The notes under the pieces were generated by a model. The model saw nothing but the letters and a program-made list of their open reading frames with translations. It was not told the DNA's origin and searched no databases. From the NCBI GenBank assembly GCA_902555435.1, contig CACDRL010000012.1, forward strand, positions 1 to 39,814: 39,814 nucleotides of DNA, in the 5' to 3' direction. Both the position numbers and the translations under genes were made by a program. Below, piece after piece: positions 31,979 to 39,814 of this stretch; position 1 is the stretch's first letter, and each line of letters opens with the position of its first letter. This stretch comes from an uncultured Pelagibacteraceae bacterium (GTDB lineage Bacteria; Pseudomonadota; Alphaproteobacteria; Pelagibacterales; Pelagibacteraceae).

Positions 31979-33060
31979 TCCTTTATTAAATCTAAAACAT
32001 CAATACCTATTTGCTTAAGTATATGTATTAAGTCTATAGGCACCCAGTTTTCTCTAATTTTACCTTCATGGTGATGGTAAAAATCCATTACTCTCATGGT
32101 TACTTTTTGATTATCAGATTTGTAACCTAACCAATCATCTGATCCGTAAACTGCTTGTATGCTATGCCAGCCAGCAGTCATTGAAAAATTACCATCGCCA
32201 AGTTCACAGTAATGTCCTAGTTTCCAATAATTTCTTTCTTTAAAAGTTTTTCTGAATGGTAACTGATGGCTATCAACAAATCCCTCTAGATTTCTTCCAG
32301 TGCCTATTCCACTTGGCCCATACCATATCATTTTATCATGCCAAAATTCACTTTGAGGATGATTAATTAATTTTTCTTTTAGTTCTTCATCTGAATTAGT
32401 TTCTAACTCTGGCTTTATATTCAAACTTCTTTGCATCGTTAGAGATTGGTCTAAACTTTCTTCAGAAACTTTCATATCTTTTTCAAAAAAATTTACACCA
32501 TCAGTATTTATTGGATTTAGCCAATTTCCTTCTGAACCTCTGGAAGGATTGATTGGATTTATGCCTGTTTGAAATATCAAATCTATTAGATCAATTAAGA
32601 TATAACTTTCTACAATTTTATCATTTTTCAATTCATGAACTTCGCAACATTTAAGATTTACCATTTTATTAATTGGTTTTATCCCAAAAATAGGCTTTTT
32701 GAATGTACCTGAAAGCATAGATACTGTTCCAACTTGAATTTTATCTCTAAATGTACCTCCAATAACTACCTGTTCTCTTCTCTCAATGTCTGGAAAAGCT
32801 TCAAATAATGGTAACCAAAATTTTTCTTTAAATGTATTTGCACCTTCAAATTCATTAACAGGGTGAAAACAATTAACTTTTACATCTTTATTGAAAAAAT
32901 TTTCTATATTTTGATCTAATTTAGATATCCCACCTTCTATAATTGTTTTTAAGTAACCCCTTACTTTTGTTTTATTATTAAAATTTTCTTCAGGTGTAAT
33001 TTCTAATTTTTTCACACCTTGCTGCTCTTTTAAACCTGTATCAAATTGTTGTATTAGCAT
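31975..33060 (-). CDS. Tandem NTF2-like/SnoaL-type protein
   Basis: The 361-aa protein contains two NTF2-like (SnoaL, polyketide-cyclase-like) domains, at about 35-170 and 225-355. Domain 1 shows FKEKFWLPLFEAFPDIERRE, and domain 2 shows MIWYGPSGIGTGRNLEGFVDSHQLPF, the typical cone-fold entrance segment. Members of this fold act as cyclases, isomerases, hydratases or binding proteins, so no reaction can be named. No signal peptide. It diverges from the bicupin gene, which is followed by another protein of the same two-domain type, suggesting a shared pathway. Confidence 0.65.
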   Translation of the reverse strand: MLIQQFDTGLKEQQGVKKLEITPEENFNNKTKVRGYLKTIIEGGISKLDQNIENFFNKDVKVNCFHPVNEFEGANTFKEKFWLPLFEAFPDIERREQVVIGGTFRDKIQVGTVSMLSGTFKKPIFGIKPINKMVNLKCCEVHELKNDKIVESYILIDLIDLIFQTGINPINPSRGSEGNWLNPINTDGVNFFEKDMKVSEESLDQSLTMQRSLNIKPELETNSDEELKEKLINHPQSEFWHDKMIWYGPSGIGTGRNLEGFVDSHQLPFRKTFKERNYWKLGHYCELGDGNFSMTAGWHSIQAVYGSDDWLGYKSDNQKVTMRVMDFYHHHEGKIRENWVPIDLIHILKQIGIDVLDLIKD

Positions 33061-33109
33061 TTATTTTAATTTAAGTAGGGTTAATATCATAATTCAATTA
33101 GAAAAACAT

Positions 33110-34054
33110 ATGAAAAATAGGTTAGCAAAATTTGATGAGTTGATTCCAAGTACTCTACCCTTTGTGGAAGGAAAACTTGAAGGTCATAAAGAGAGAAAAA
33201 ATTATTCTATAGTTGGACCTGGTGTAGCTGAAGATAGCAAACAATTTATAAAAATTGCTATGCCTCATAGTTTTAATTTAGGTGCTGTGTCAGCATTACC
33301 CAAAAATGGATCGGGTTTACATAGTCACACAACTGCAGAAGTATTTATAATTTATTCTGGTAAATGGAGATTTTATTGGGGAGCGGAAGGAAAAGATGAA
33401 ACAATCTTGAATGCTGGCGACATAATTTCAATGCCAACTAACATGTTTAGAGCATTTGAAAACGCAGGCGATGAAGAAGGGTTAATTTTTGTTGTTTTAG
33501 GAGGGGATGATCCTGGAATAATAACTTGGGTACCAGGTGTTTTAGAAAAAGCAAAAAAAACTGGTATGGCGCTTTTAAATGATAACTCCTTAATTGATTT
33601 ATCTATTAATAAAATTCCAGAAGGAAAAACAATTCTTAAGCCTATTTCTCAAGAAGAAATTAAAACATTTGATAACTATAAACTAAATCAACTAGAAAAA
33701 TTTATATGTAAAAAAAGTGAAAATTCAAAATATGAAAATAAACTAAATGAGAATATTTATTTAATTCAAATTCTTGGAAATAAATTTGAAAAAAACGAAT
33801 TCTCTCCAGTAATAAATCAAGAAACCGGGTTTAATCTTTCAATATTAAAATCCAGCAAAAGTCATATAACTAATTTAAAATTTGAAAAACCTACGATAAT
33901 GTTTTCAAGGACTGGAAAATGGGAAATTATGATTGATGATTTTCAATGTATTTTAAATCCTAAAGATACAATTTCTATTCCAATTAATTCAAATGTTAAC
34001 ATTAAGATAGATGAAAATGAGGATTGTTACTTGAATTGTGTAACACAAATCTAA
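33110..34054 (+). CDS. Bicupin-like protein with one intact metal site
   Basis: In this 314-aa protein the first cupin domain has motif 1 intact: GSGLHSHTTAEVFIIYSGKW with His71, His73, Glu77 and Gly84. Motif 2 (GDIISMPTNMFRAFEN) lacks the usual histidine, leaving three protein ligands. A second, degenerate cupin-like half (about 215-310, SRTGKWEIMIDDF then PKDTISIP) has no metal residues. It may be a dioxygenase, isomerase or lyase of a small molecule. Its stop overlaps the ATG of the next gene by one base (TAATG). Divergent from the first NTF2-like gene across 49 bp. Confidence 0.7.
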   Translation: MKNRLAKFDELIPSTLPFVEGKLEGHKERKNYSIVGPGVAEDSKQFIKIAMPHSFNLGAVSALPKNGSGLHSHTTAEVFIIYSGKWRFYWGAEGKDETILNAGDIISMPTNMFRAFENAGDEEGLIFVVLGGDDPGIITWVPGVLEKAKKTGMALLNDNSLIDLSINKIPEGKTILKPISQEEIKTFDNYKLNQLEKFICKKSENSKYENKLNENIYLIQILGNKFEKNEFSPVINQETGFNLSILKSSKSHITNLKFEKPTIMFSRTGKWEIMIDDFQCILNPKDTISIPINSNVNIKIDENEDCYLNCVTQI

Positions 34055-35016
34055 TGAAGGGTTTTGATCCAAAATATAAAAACTTCCCTGATTACATCCT
34101 AAAAATAACTAAACAAATTTGGGAAAACAAAGACGTTGAATCTATTGGTCAGTTTTATAGTGATAATATTCCAGTTAGATCACCGTTTGGTGTCACATAT
34201 GGAAATAAACCTGTAATTGATGCTACCTATGCAACATTAAAAGAATTTCCTAACAGGCAACTGCTTGGAGAAGATGTGATTTGGAATGGAAATGATGATG
34301 TGGGTTATCATTCATCCCATAGAATTTTAAGCAAAGGAACACATCTTGGTGATGGTTCGTATGGTAAACCAACTGGTAAAGATATTTATTATAGAGTAAT
34401 TGCTGATTGTGCATGCAAAAATAATCAAGTCTATGATGAATGGATTGTTCGTGATCAAGGTGCGATGGTAAGACAAATAGGATTTACGCCAAAAGATTTT
34501 GCTCAAATACTTATAGATAAAGAAGGTGGTTTTGAAAAAGCAAAACAATTATTTAATTCAAATTCTGAGATGAATTCAGATTACAAACAAGGCGTTGTTC
34601 CTGATGATTCTGCTGGAGGTAAATACTCCAAAATATTGACAAATATCTTCAAAGATAATTATGATTTTTCCGATTATGCAAGAGCTGCAACTATTTATTG
34701 GCCTGGAAATAAAATTGGACATGGAAGAGAAGATATAATCAAATTTTGGAATGCTTTGAAAAATACTTTGAGCGATATAAAGTTTTCTATAGAGCATATT
34801 GGGTATTTGGAAGAACCAGATAAAAATCCTAAAGCGTCAATAAGATGGTTTCTAAATGGTAATCATTCTAAAGACAATGAAGAATTTGGAAAAAAATCAA
34901 ATAAAAATATTTTCATAATGGGTATAAACCATGCAGAAATAATTGATGGAAATGTTATAAGAGAGTGGGTTTTGTTTGATGAGGTTGCAATTTGGAAACA
35001 AATTTTAATGAAATAA
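34054..35016 (+). CDS. Second tandem NTF2-like/SnoaL-type protein
   Basis: A 320-aa protein with two NTF2-like halves (about 15-150 and 185-318). Helix 1 of the first half reads ITKQIWENKDVESIGQFYSDN and continues with SPFGVTYGNKPVIDATYATL; the second half has AATIYWPGNKIGHGREDIIKFW. I use the ATG at 34054, coupled to the bicupin stop; an upstream in-frame ATG at 34024 lies within the bicupin gene. It is clearly related in layout to the 361-aa protein encoded divergently. A partner or heteromer is possible. The reaction is unknown. The MetE-like gene follows after 3 bp. Confidence 0.65.
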   Translation: MKGFDPKYKNFPDYILKITKQIWENKDVESIGQFYSDNIPVRSPFGVTYGNKPVIDATYATLKEFPNRQLLGEDVIWNGNDDVGYHSSHRILSKGTHLGDGSYGKPTGKDIYYRVIADCACKNNQVYDEWIVRDQGAMVRQIGFTPKDFAQILIDKEGGFEKAKQLFNSNSEMNSDYKQGVVPDDSAGGKYSKILTNIFKDNYDFSDYARAATIYWPGNKIGHGREDIIKFWNALKNTLSDIKFSIEHIGYLEEPDKNPKASIRWFLNGNHSKDNEEFGKKSNKNIFIMGINHAEIIDGNVIREWVLFDEVAIWKQILMK

Positions 35017-35019
35017 CTT

Positions 35020-36147
35020 ATGAGTAATATTAAAACTACACATGTAGGAAGTTTACCAAGATCAAATGAATTATCCGATCTGTTATTTAAGAAAGATCAA
35101 AAAGAAAAAATAGATTTAAATCAATTTGATGAAATTGTTCAAAGAGATGTAGAAAATATTGTAAAAAAACAAATAGAAGTTGGAATTAATTATATAAGTG
35201 ATGGTGAAATGTCTAAGATTAGCTATGCTACTTATGTTAAGGATAGAATTGATGGTTTTTCAGGAGAGAGCGAAAGAAAAGCACCAAAAGATTTAGACGA
35301 CTTCCCATCTTTTAAAGAAAGAATTGCTAGAACAGGTGGTACTCCTACTTACACAAGACCTTGTTGTACAAGTGAATTAAAAATTAAAGACAAAACCTCT
35401 TTAACAAAAGATATTAATAATTTTAAGCAATCATTAGAAAAAAATAATCACAAAGACGCTTTTATGAATGCTGCTTCTCCAGGAGTTATTTCAGCTTTCT
35501 TACCAAATAAATTTTATAAAAATGATGATGAATATTTAGAAAATTTATCCAACCTAATGAAAGATGAATATGAAGAGATTACATCAAATGGATTAAAACT
35601 TCAGTTAGATTGTCCAGATTTAGCATTAGCGAGACACATGACTTTTAAAGATTTATCTGAAGGAGAATTTTTAATTAGAGCAGAAAAACAAATAGAATGT
35701 TTAAATAATGCAATTAGTAATATCGATAGCTCCAAAATAAGAATGCACATATGCTGGGGTAATTATGAAGGACCTCACTTACACGACATTGGACTAGAAA
35801 AAATTATGCCAATAGCTTTAAAAGCTAATGTACAAACTTATTTAATTGAGTCTTCTAATCCAAGACATTCTCATGAGTGGCAAATTTTTGAAAATTTAAA
35901 AATTCCAAAAGATAAAATAATTGCTCCTGGAGTAATTGACTCAACTACAAACTTTGTCGAACATCCCGAGGTTGTAAAAAATAGAATTGTAACTTACTCA
36001 AAAGTAATTGAAAAAGATCAGCTAATTGCCGGAACAGATTGTGGCTTTAGCACCTTTGCTGGCTTTGGAAATGTTGATGAAAATATAGTTTATAAGAAAC
36101 TAGAATCATTGGTGCATGGTGCAGAGCTTGCGTCAAAAGTGATTTAA
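35020..36147 (+). CDS. MetE C-terminal-like (cobalamin-independent) methyltransferase family protein
   Basis: A 375-aa protein corresponding to the catalytic half of MetE, without the N-terminal half of the 750-aa methionine synthase. THVGSLPRS at the N-terminus is typical. The zinc-site residues are kept: His243 and Cys245 in MHICWGNY, Glu277 in LIESSNP and Cys341 in AGTDCGF. Such stand-alone proteins move a methyl group to or from a thiol, or degrade an S- or N-methylated compound, but the methyl donor here is unknown. It is the last of bicupin-NTF2-MetE-like genes, with nearly no spacing, suggesting a demethylation or catabolic pathway. Confidence 0.8.
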   Translation: MSNIKTTHVGSLPRSNELSDLLFKKDQKEKIDLNQFDEIVQRDVENIVKKQIEVGINYISDGEMSKISYATYVKDRIDGFSGESERKAPKDLDDFPSFKERIARTGGTPTYTRPCCTSELKIKDKTSLTKDINNFKQSLEKNNHKDAFMNAASPGVISAFLPNKFYKNDDEYLENLSNLMKDEYEEITSNGLKLQLDCPDLALARHMTFKDLSEGEFLIRAEKQIECLNNAISNIDSSKIRMHICWGNYEGPHLHDIGLEKIMPIALKANVQTYLIESSNPRHSHEWQIFENLKIPKDKIIAPGVIDSTTNFVEHPEVVKNRIVTYSKVIEKDQLIAGTDCGFSTFAGFGNVDENIVYKKLESLVHGAELASKVI

Positions 36148-36232
36148 TTTCCTCTTTAATTTAAACTTCCTAATAGATATAGTTTTTGAACTTAAATAAT
36201 AATTTAACAATTAATATAAAGAGAGAAAACAT

Positions 36233-37453
36233 ATGAGAAAAATACTAGTTACTTTATTGTTCTTACTTTTTGGAACTTCTGCTTATGCAGATTGTAACAT
36301 TAAAAGTGGTTCAATAAATATTTTGGCTAATGATTTTCCTGCATTAAGAACTTTCGTTGAAACTTCTAAACAATGTAAAGGAAGTGCAGATTTTAAAGTG
36401 ACTCATTCATCAGAGCACAATAAAATCGCAGTGCCAGCTCTTACTGCAAATCCATCTGAATTTTCAGCTAGAATTGCAGCAAACAGTTCAATCGTTCCTT
36501 TGATGAACCAAGATTTAATAAGACCTTTAGATGATCTTGTTAAAAAATATGGAAAAGGAATTCAAGACTCTCAATTAATCACAATTGATGGAAAAGTAAT
36601 GGCTGTAGCATTTATGGCTAACACTCAACACTTATACTACAGAGAAGATGTTTTAAAAGATCTTGGTATAGCTGTTCCAAAAACTTATGAAGAGGTAGTT
36701 GCTGCTTCAGAAAAAATTAGAGCTTCTGGAAAAATGCAATATCCATATGCTGCTGCTTACAAAGCTGGTTGGAATTTAGCAGAAGAGTTTGTTAACATGT
36801 ACATTGGTCATGGTGGTGAATTCTTTAAGTCTGGAAGTGCAAAACCAAATGTAAATAATGCAAAAGGTGTTGCTACTTTAAACATGCTTAAAAAATTATC
36901 TGAATTAAGTAACCCAGATTATTTAACACATGATAGTGAGGCTATTAAAGTTGAGTGGGAGTCTGGAAATGTTGCTTTAATGACACTGTGGGCTTCTAGA
37001 TCAGGTACACTTTTAGATGATGAAGGTGATCCTAATATTACTAAAGCTACAAAACTAACTGGACCAGCTACAGTTGGAGGTGGAAATATCCCTGCTGCAA
37101 CTTTATGGTGGGATGGTTTCACACTTGCAAAAAACAGATCTGACGCTGATGCAGAAGCTACATTTAGAGCTTTAGCTCACGCTGCATCAAATAAGAAAAT
37201 GGTTGCTGACGCTGCTGACCAAGCTGTTTGGTTGGTAGAAGGATTTGTTCCAGGACCAAAATCTATTGGTGTAATTGAAGCTGTAAAAATGGGCGCAAAA
37301 CCATATCCAATGTTACCACAAATGGGTTTAATGCATGGTGCATTAGGAAGTGAGATTGTTGAGTTTTTACAAGGTAAAGAATCAGCTGAACAAGCATTGA
37401 AAGATGTTGAGGCTGCTTACACTAGTAAAGCTAAAGAACAAGGCTTTCTATAA
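36233..37453 (+). CDS. Carbohydrate-type ABC transporter substrate-binding protein
   Basis: A 406-aa exported protein with signal peptide 1-19 (cleaved near SAYA-DC). It is of the MalE/UgpB cluster: SINILANDFPALRTF at the mature N-terminus, KYGKGIQDSQLITIDGKVMAVAF, YYREDVLKDLGIAVPKTYEEV and VEWESGNVALMTLWASR. It should bind a sugar or polyol in the periplasm. A GAGAGAA site precedes the ATG. A strong hairpin lies between it and the permease genes. The ATPase is not in the window. The ligand could be linked to the upstream MetE-like block, but nothing in the sequence proves that. Confidence 0.85.
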   Translation: MRKILVTLLFLLFGTSAYADCNIKSGSINILANDFPALRTFVETSKQCKGSADFKVTHSSEHNKIAVPALTANPSEFSARIAANSSIVPLMNQDLIRPLDDLVKKYGKGIQDSQLITIDGKVMAVAFMANTQHLYYREDVLKDLGIAVPKTYEEVVAASEKIRASGKMQYPYAAAYKAGWNLAEEFVNMYIGHGGEFFKSGSAKPNVNNAKGVATLNMLKKLSELSNPDYLTHDSEAIKVEWESGNVALMTLWASRSGTLLDDEGDPNITKATKLTGPATVGGGNIPAATLWWDGFTLAKNRSDADAEATFRALAHAASNKKMVADAADQAVWLVEGFVPGPKSIGVIEAVKMGAKPYPMLPQMGLMHGALGSEIVEFLQGKESAEQALKDVEAAYTSKAKEQGFL

Positions 37454-37464
37454 AATCTAATCTT

Positions 37465-37489
37465 TAAGTGGGGACTTGGTCCCCACTTA
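37465..37489 (+). promoter_or_regulatory. Strong hairpin between binding-protein and permease genes
   Basis: TAAGTGGGGA (37465-37474) and TCCCCACTTA (37480-37489) pair perfectly over 10 bp around the loop CTTGG, unusually GC-rich for this window. It is followed by AACAAAAAATTT, not a T run, so a complete terminator is unlikely. It probably protects the 3' end of the binding-protein mRNA or reduces read-through, giving binding protein in excess over the permeases. Confidence 0.7.
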
Positions 37490-37502
37490 ACAAAAAATTT
37501 CA

Positions 37503-38531
37503 ATGCCTAATAAAACTTTTTTTTGGTTTTTTTTACCAACAGGATTAGCAATGGTCCTATTTATTGGGCTTCCTATCATTTCTACAGGAGTTCAATCTTT
37601 TTACGCTCAGCATGATCAAGTAGTTAAAGAGGTTAAAAAATGTGATCCATTTGGTTGTACTGTATCAATTGTAGTCGACAATGAAGAAACTACAAAAATT
37701 AGAGAAGCAAAACCTCTTGGAAAGTTTAATGGTTTCGGGACGTATGTAGACAGAAACCATTTGGCAACAGAAGAAATAAAAAAATTTTGGAATGAAACAG
37801 AAACTTTTGGTGAATTTGTCGATCAAGTAACTAATCTACCATTTTATAAGGCACTAATATTTACATTAACTTATTGTATATTTGTTACCCCAAATGTCTT
37901 GTTATTAGGTTTTATTATTGCCTTGAGTTTGAACGCAATCTCAAGAAAAATTAGAGGTCCTTTAATCTTTGGTACTATTTTACCAATGATTGTAACTCCA
38001 TTAGTTGGATCTTTAGTGTTATTCTGGATGATAGACTCTCAAGGAATAATTGGAGCCAACATTCAAAATTTAATGAATGATCCATATTTATCTTTAAAAT
38101 CCTCTAAAACTCTTACGTGGATAACAATTATAATATATGGAATTTGGCATCACTCCCCTTTTGCATTTGTAGTTTTCTATGCTGCACTTCAAACAGTACC
38201 TCAGGAACCTATTGAAGCTGCAATTATTGATGGTGCTTCAAGATTTCAGAGAATAAAACACATTGTGCTACCTCATATTTACCCAGTGGTAACATTTGTT
38301 GCATTAATATCATTGATGGACAATTTTAGAGTTTTTGAACCAATTATAGGTTTTAGTGCCGAAGGTAGTGCACAATCTCTTTCATGGTTAATTTACGACA
38401 ACCTAGTAAATGAAGAAGTAATTTTGTTTGGTTCGGCTGCAGCAACATCAATGATGACAATCATTGGGATAGCTATTTTGCTTGCTCCTGTATTAGTTAG
38501 AACATGGAAAGAATTTAAAACTGCGAGATAA
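37503..38531 (+). CDS. Carbohydrate-type ABC permease, MalF/UgpA-like
   Basis: A 342-aa inner-membrane protein with six predicted helices. Between helix 1 (about 7-28) and helix 2 (about 117-140) lies an extracytoplasmic segment of some 85 residues with two cysteines (CDPFGC). The coupling loop is EPIEAAIIDGASRFQRIKHIVLPHIYPV. It pairs with the next gene, two bases downstream, to form the translocation channel. Confidence 0.88.
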   Translation: MPNKTFFWFFLPTGLAMVLFIGLPIISTGVQSFYAQHDQVVKEVKKCDPFGCTVSIVVDNEETTKIREAKPLGKFNGFGTYVDRNHLATEEIKKFWNETETFGEFVDQVTNLPFYKALIFTLTYCIFVTPNVLLLGFIIALSLNAISRKIRGPLIFGTILPMIVTPLVGSLVLFWMIDSQGIIGANIQNLMNDPYLSLKSSKTLTWITIIIYGIWHHSPFAFVVFYAALQTVPQEPIEAAIIDGASRFQRIKHIVLPHIYPVVTFVALISLMDNFRVFEPIIGFSAEGSAQSLSWLIYDNLVNEEVILFGSAAATSMMTIIGIAILLAPVLVRTWKEFKTAR

Positions 38532-38533
38532 AT

Positions 38534-39415
38534 ATGGATTATGGGTTAGATAAAAAAACAAATACTTTAAAAACATTTAATACCATATTTATTATTTCTT
38601 GGTTGTTAGTTGCATGTTTTCCATTCATCTGGACTTTTTGGGGATCATTTAAAGTAAGAGCAGATTTTTTTTCAAGATCAGATTGGTGGTATGCAATTTC
38701 AGCTTTCAATACATTGATTGAAACTGGTGAAAAGTTTACGACAAATGCTTATCATGAAGCTTGGTTTGAAGGAGAATTTTGGAAAGCATCTAAAAATACA
38801 ATAATTGTCACTGTATTTGTTGTTAGTATTTCATTGTTTTTAGGAACTTTAGGAGCATACGCTCTTTCAAGATCAACTGAGAAATATGCATTTTGGATTT
38901 TAATGGCAGCTTTAATCTTTAGAGCTATGCCACATATAACTTTAGTATCAGGTTATCTATTTCCTTTTTTTGAATTACAAATATGGGGAATACTTCCAAC
39001 AACTATTGTTGTTTTGGTTGCTATTAATCAACCGTTTACATTATGGTTGCTATATTCATTTTTTAAAACAATACCAAAAGAACTTGATGAAAGTGCGTTG
39101 ATTGATGGATGTTCATATTTTCAAGCATTTAGACATATCATAATGCCAGTCATGTGGCCCGGGGTTATTACTGCTGGATTATTTAGTTTAATGCTTGCTT
39201 ACAATGATTTCACTGTAACAGCTTTGCTTCTTAACCAGGAAAATCATACGATGGTTCCAAAAATACAAAGCTATTTAGGAACAAATCAACACGAAGGTAA
39301 TCTAATGTGGGCAGTATCTGCTGTAGTGTCTGCAACAGCTCCATTGTTTATGCTAGTAATGTTCTTCCAGAGACAAGTCATCAGTGGTTTAACTACTGGG
39401 GCTGTAAAAGGTTGA
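38534..39415 (+). CDS. Carbohydrate-type ABC permease, MalG/UgpE-like
   Basis: A 293-aa protein with six predicted helices and coupling loop PKELDESALIDGCSYFQAFRHIIMPVMWPGV. Helix 1 (about 17-36) is followed by a 60-residue extracytoplasmic loop. It is the second membrane subunit of the transporter. Its TGA overlaps the TTG start of the HAD-like gene (TTGA), so the HAD-like protein is translated from the transport operon. Confidence 0.88.
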   Translation: MDYGLDKKTNTLKTFNTIFIISWLLVACFPFIWTFWGSFKVRADFFSRSDWWYAISAFNTLIETGEKFTTNAYHEAWFEGEFWKASKNTIIVTVFVVSISLFLGTLGAYALSRSTEKYAFWILMAALIFRAMPHITLVSGYLFPFFELQIWGILPTTIVVLVAINQPFTLWLLYSFFKTIPKELDESALIDGCSYFQAFRHIIMPVMWPGVITAGLFSLMLAYNDFTVTALLLNQENHTMVPKIQSYLGTNQHEGNLMWAVSAVVSATAPLFMLVMFFQRQVISGLTTGAVKG

Positions 39416-39814
39416 AAAAATATTACAAAGCTTTGTTATTCGGTTCTATTGGAACACTTGTTGAAACTTCTGAAATTCAGAGAAAGTCTTTTAATGAGGC
39501 TTTTAAAAAAAAAGGTTTGAATTGGTATTGGACTAAAGAAAAATATATCAAACTACTAAACAAATCAGGTGGTAGCGATAGAATAAAAGAATACGCAAAG
39601 AAAAAAAATAGGAAAGTTAATGCGGAGCAATTAAGAGATTTAAAAACTAAACTTTTCAATAATTACTTGAAGAAAAATCATTTAAAATTAAGACCAGGTG
39701 TTAAAAGTATAATTAATCTTTGTAATAAAGAAAAAATTAGATTAGCTTTTGTAACCTCTACCTCAAAAAATAATATTAATTCTATTCTTTTCTCATTAAG
39801 AAAATCAATTAATC
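39412..39814 (+). CDS. HAD-like protein (CbbY/beta-phosphoglucomutase group) lacking the catalytic aspartates; 3' end outside window
   Basis: The frame starts with TTG at 39412, overlapping the permease stop by four bases, and runs off the window, showing 134 residues. ALLFGSIGTLVETSEIQRKSFNEAF aligns with the HAD motif I FDxDGTL, but both aspartates are replaced (FGSIGTL). The rest fits a CbbY-like C1-cap protein: helical cap (about 30-80), then RPGVKSIINLCNKEKIRLAFVTSTS with the motif II Thr/Ser. A phosphatase or mutase using an aspartyl phosphate would not work without these residues, so it may be a degenerate, binding or regulatory member. No ATG is present near the start. Confidence 0.7.
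   Translation, partial: MKKYYKALLFGSIGTLVETSEIQRKSFNEAFKKKGLNWYWTKEKYIKLLNKSGGSDRIKEYAKKKNRKVNAEQLRDLKTKLFNNYLKKNHLKLRPGVKSIINLCNKEKIRLAFVTSTSKNNINSILFSLRKSIN

Noticed and set aside
37465..37489. Rho-independent terminator after the sugar-binding protein gene
   Set aside because: The stem is strong, but it is followed by A-rich sequence, so I list it as a hairpin and not as a terminator.
1..39814. CRISPR arrays, IS elements, rRNA genes or known riboswitches
   Set aside because: I looked for spaced short repeats, transposase motifs and conserved riboswitch-like leaders (glycine, SAM) and saw none.

Overview
The window looks like part of a streamlined alphaproteobacterial genome of the SAR11 clade (Candidatus Pelagibacter or a close relative). 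This is inferred from very AT-rich DNA, intergenic gaps that are almost all under 230 bp, many 1-4 bp gene overlaps, and a gene set typical of marine oligotrophs: taurine ABC transport with tpa and ald, a TRAP transporter, ABC systems led by separately terminated binding proteins, and a dimethylglycine-dehydrogenase-like enzyme. No taxonomic marker gene is present, so the placement is inference.

Layout. (1) 1-3512: the 3' end of a DUF1015 gene, then a methylthioadenosine salvage block: mtnP, an alpha/beta hydrolase and mtnA on the minus strand, with apt divergent. MtnP releases adenine for Apt, and MtnA isomerises methylthioribose-1-phosphate. (2) 3514-6751: an intact tRNA-Met(CAU), followed by a small genomic island and a second, 3'-truncated copy of the same tRNA. 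A perfect 65-bp direct repeat (3528-3592 and 6687-6751) frames a 3159-bp unit. Just inside each end are tandem TGGACC repeats spaced exactly 11 bp, like arm-type integrase sites. The unit carries five small genes, including a GIY-YIG (T5orf172-like) protein, but no integrase. (3) 6807-15955: a small membrane protein, then a minus-strand operon tpa-ald-DMGDH-like diverging from plus-strand tauABC. Together these import taurine (or an N-methylated relative), transaminate it and recycle alanine to pyruvate plus ammonium. (4) 15972-18894: a TRAP transporter in the order dctP-dctM-dctQ. (5) 19115-22951: an operon of aldehyde dehydrogenase, epoxide-hydrolase-like protein and an Ldh2-type dehydrogenase, then a small membrane protein. 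(6) 23068-24890: a regulator with two winged-helix segments and a BASS-family transporter. (7) 25030-31978: a binding-protein ABC transporter of the FbpABC/AfuABC/PhnSTUV superfamily, a phosphotransacylase, an HpsN-like member of the HisD family and a rhodanese; possibly organosulfonate or organophosphonate use. (8) 31975-36147: an uncharacterised block of two tandem NTF2-like (SnoaL) proteins, a bicupin and a MetE-C-like methyltransferase. (9) 36233-39814: a carbohydrate-type ABC transporter (binding protein and two permeases), then the start of a HAD-like protein that lacks the catalytic aspartates.

The most interesting object is the integrase-less tRNA-Met element at 3528-6751. Its att-like repeats share the 5' portion of the tRNA instead of the usual 3' end, so the intact tRNA appears to be driven by a promoter inside the element. 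Second-tier items are the taurine operon with a DMGDH-like gene, a TauC with a large extracytoplasmic insertion, the HpsN-like/phosphotransacylase/rhodanese cluster, and the bicupin/NTF2/MetE-like cluster.
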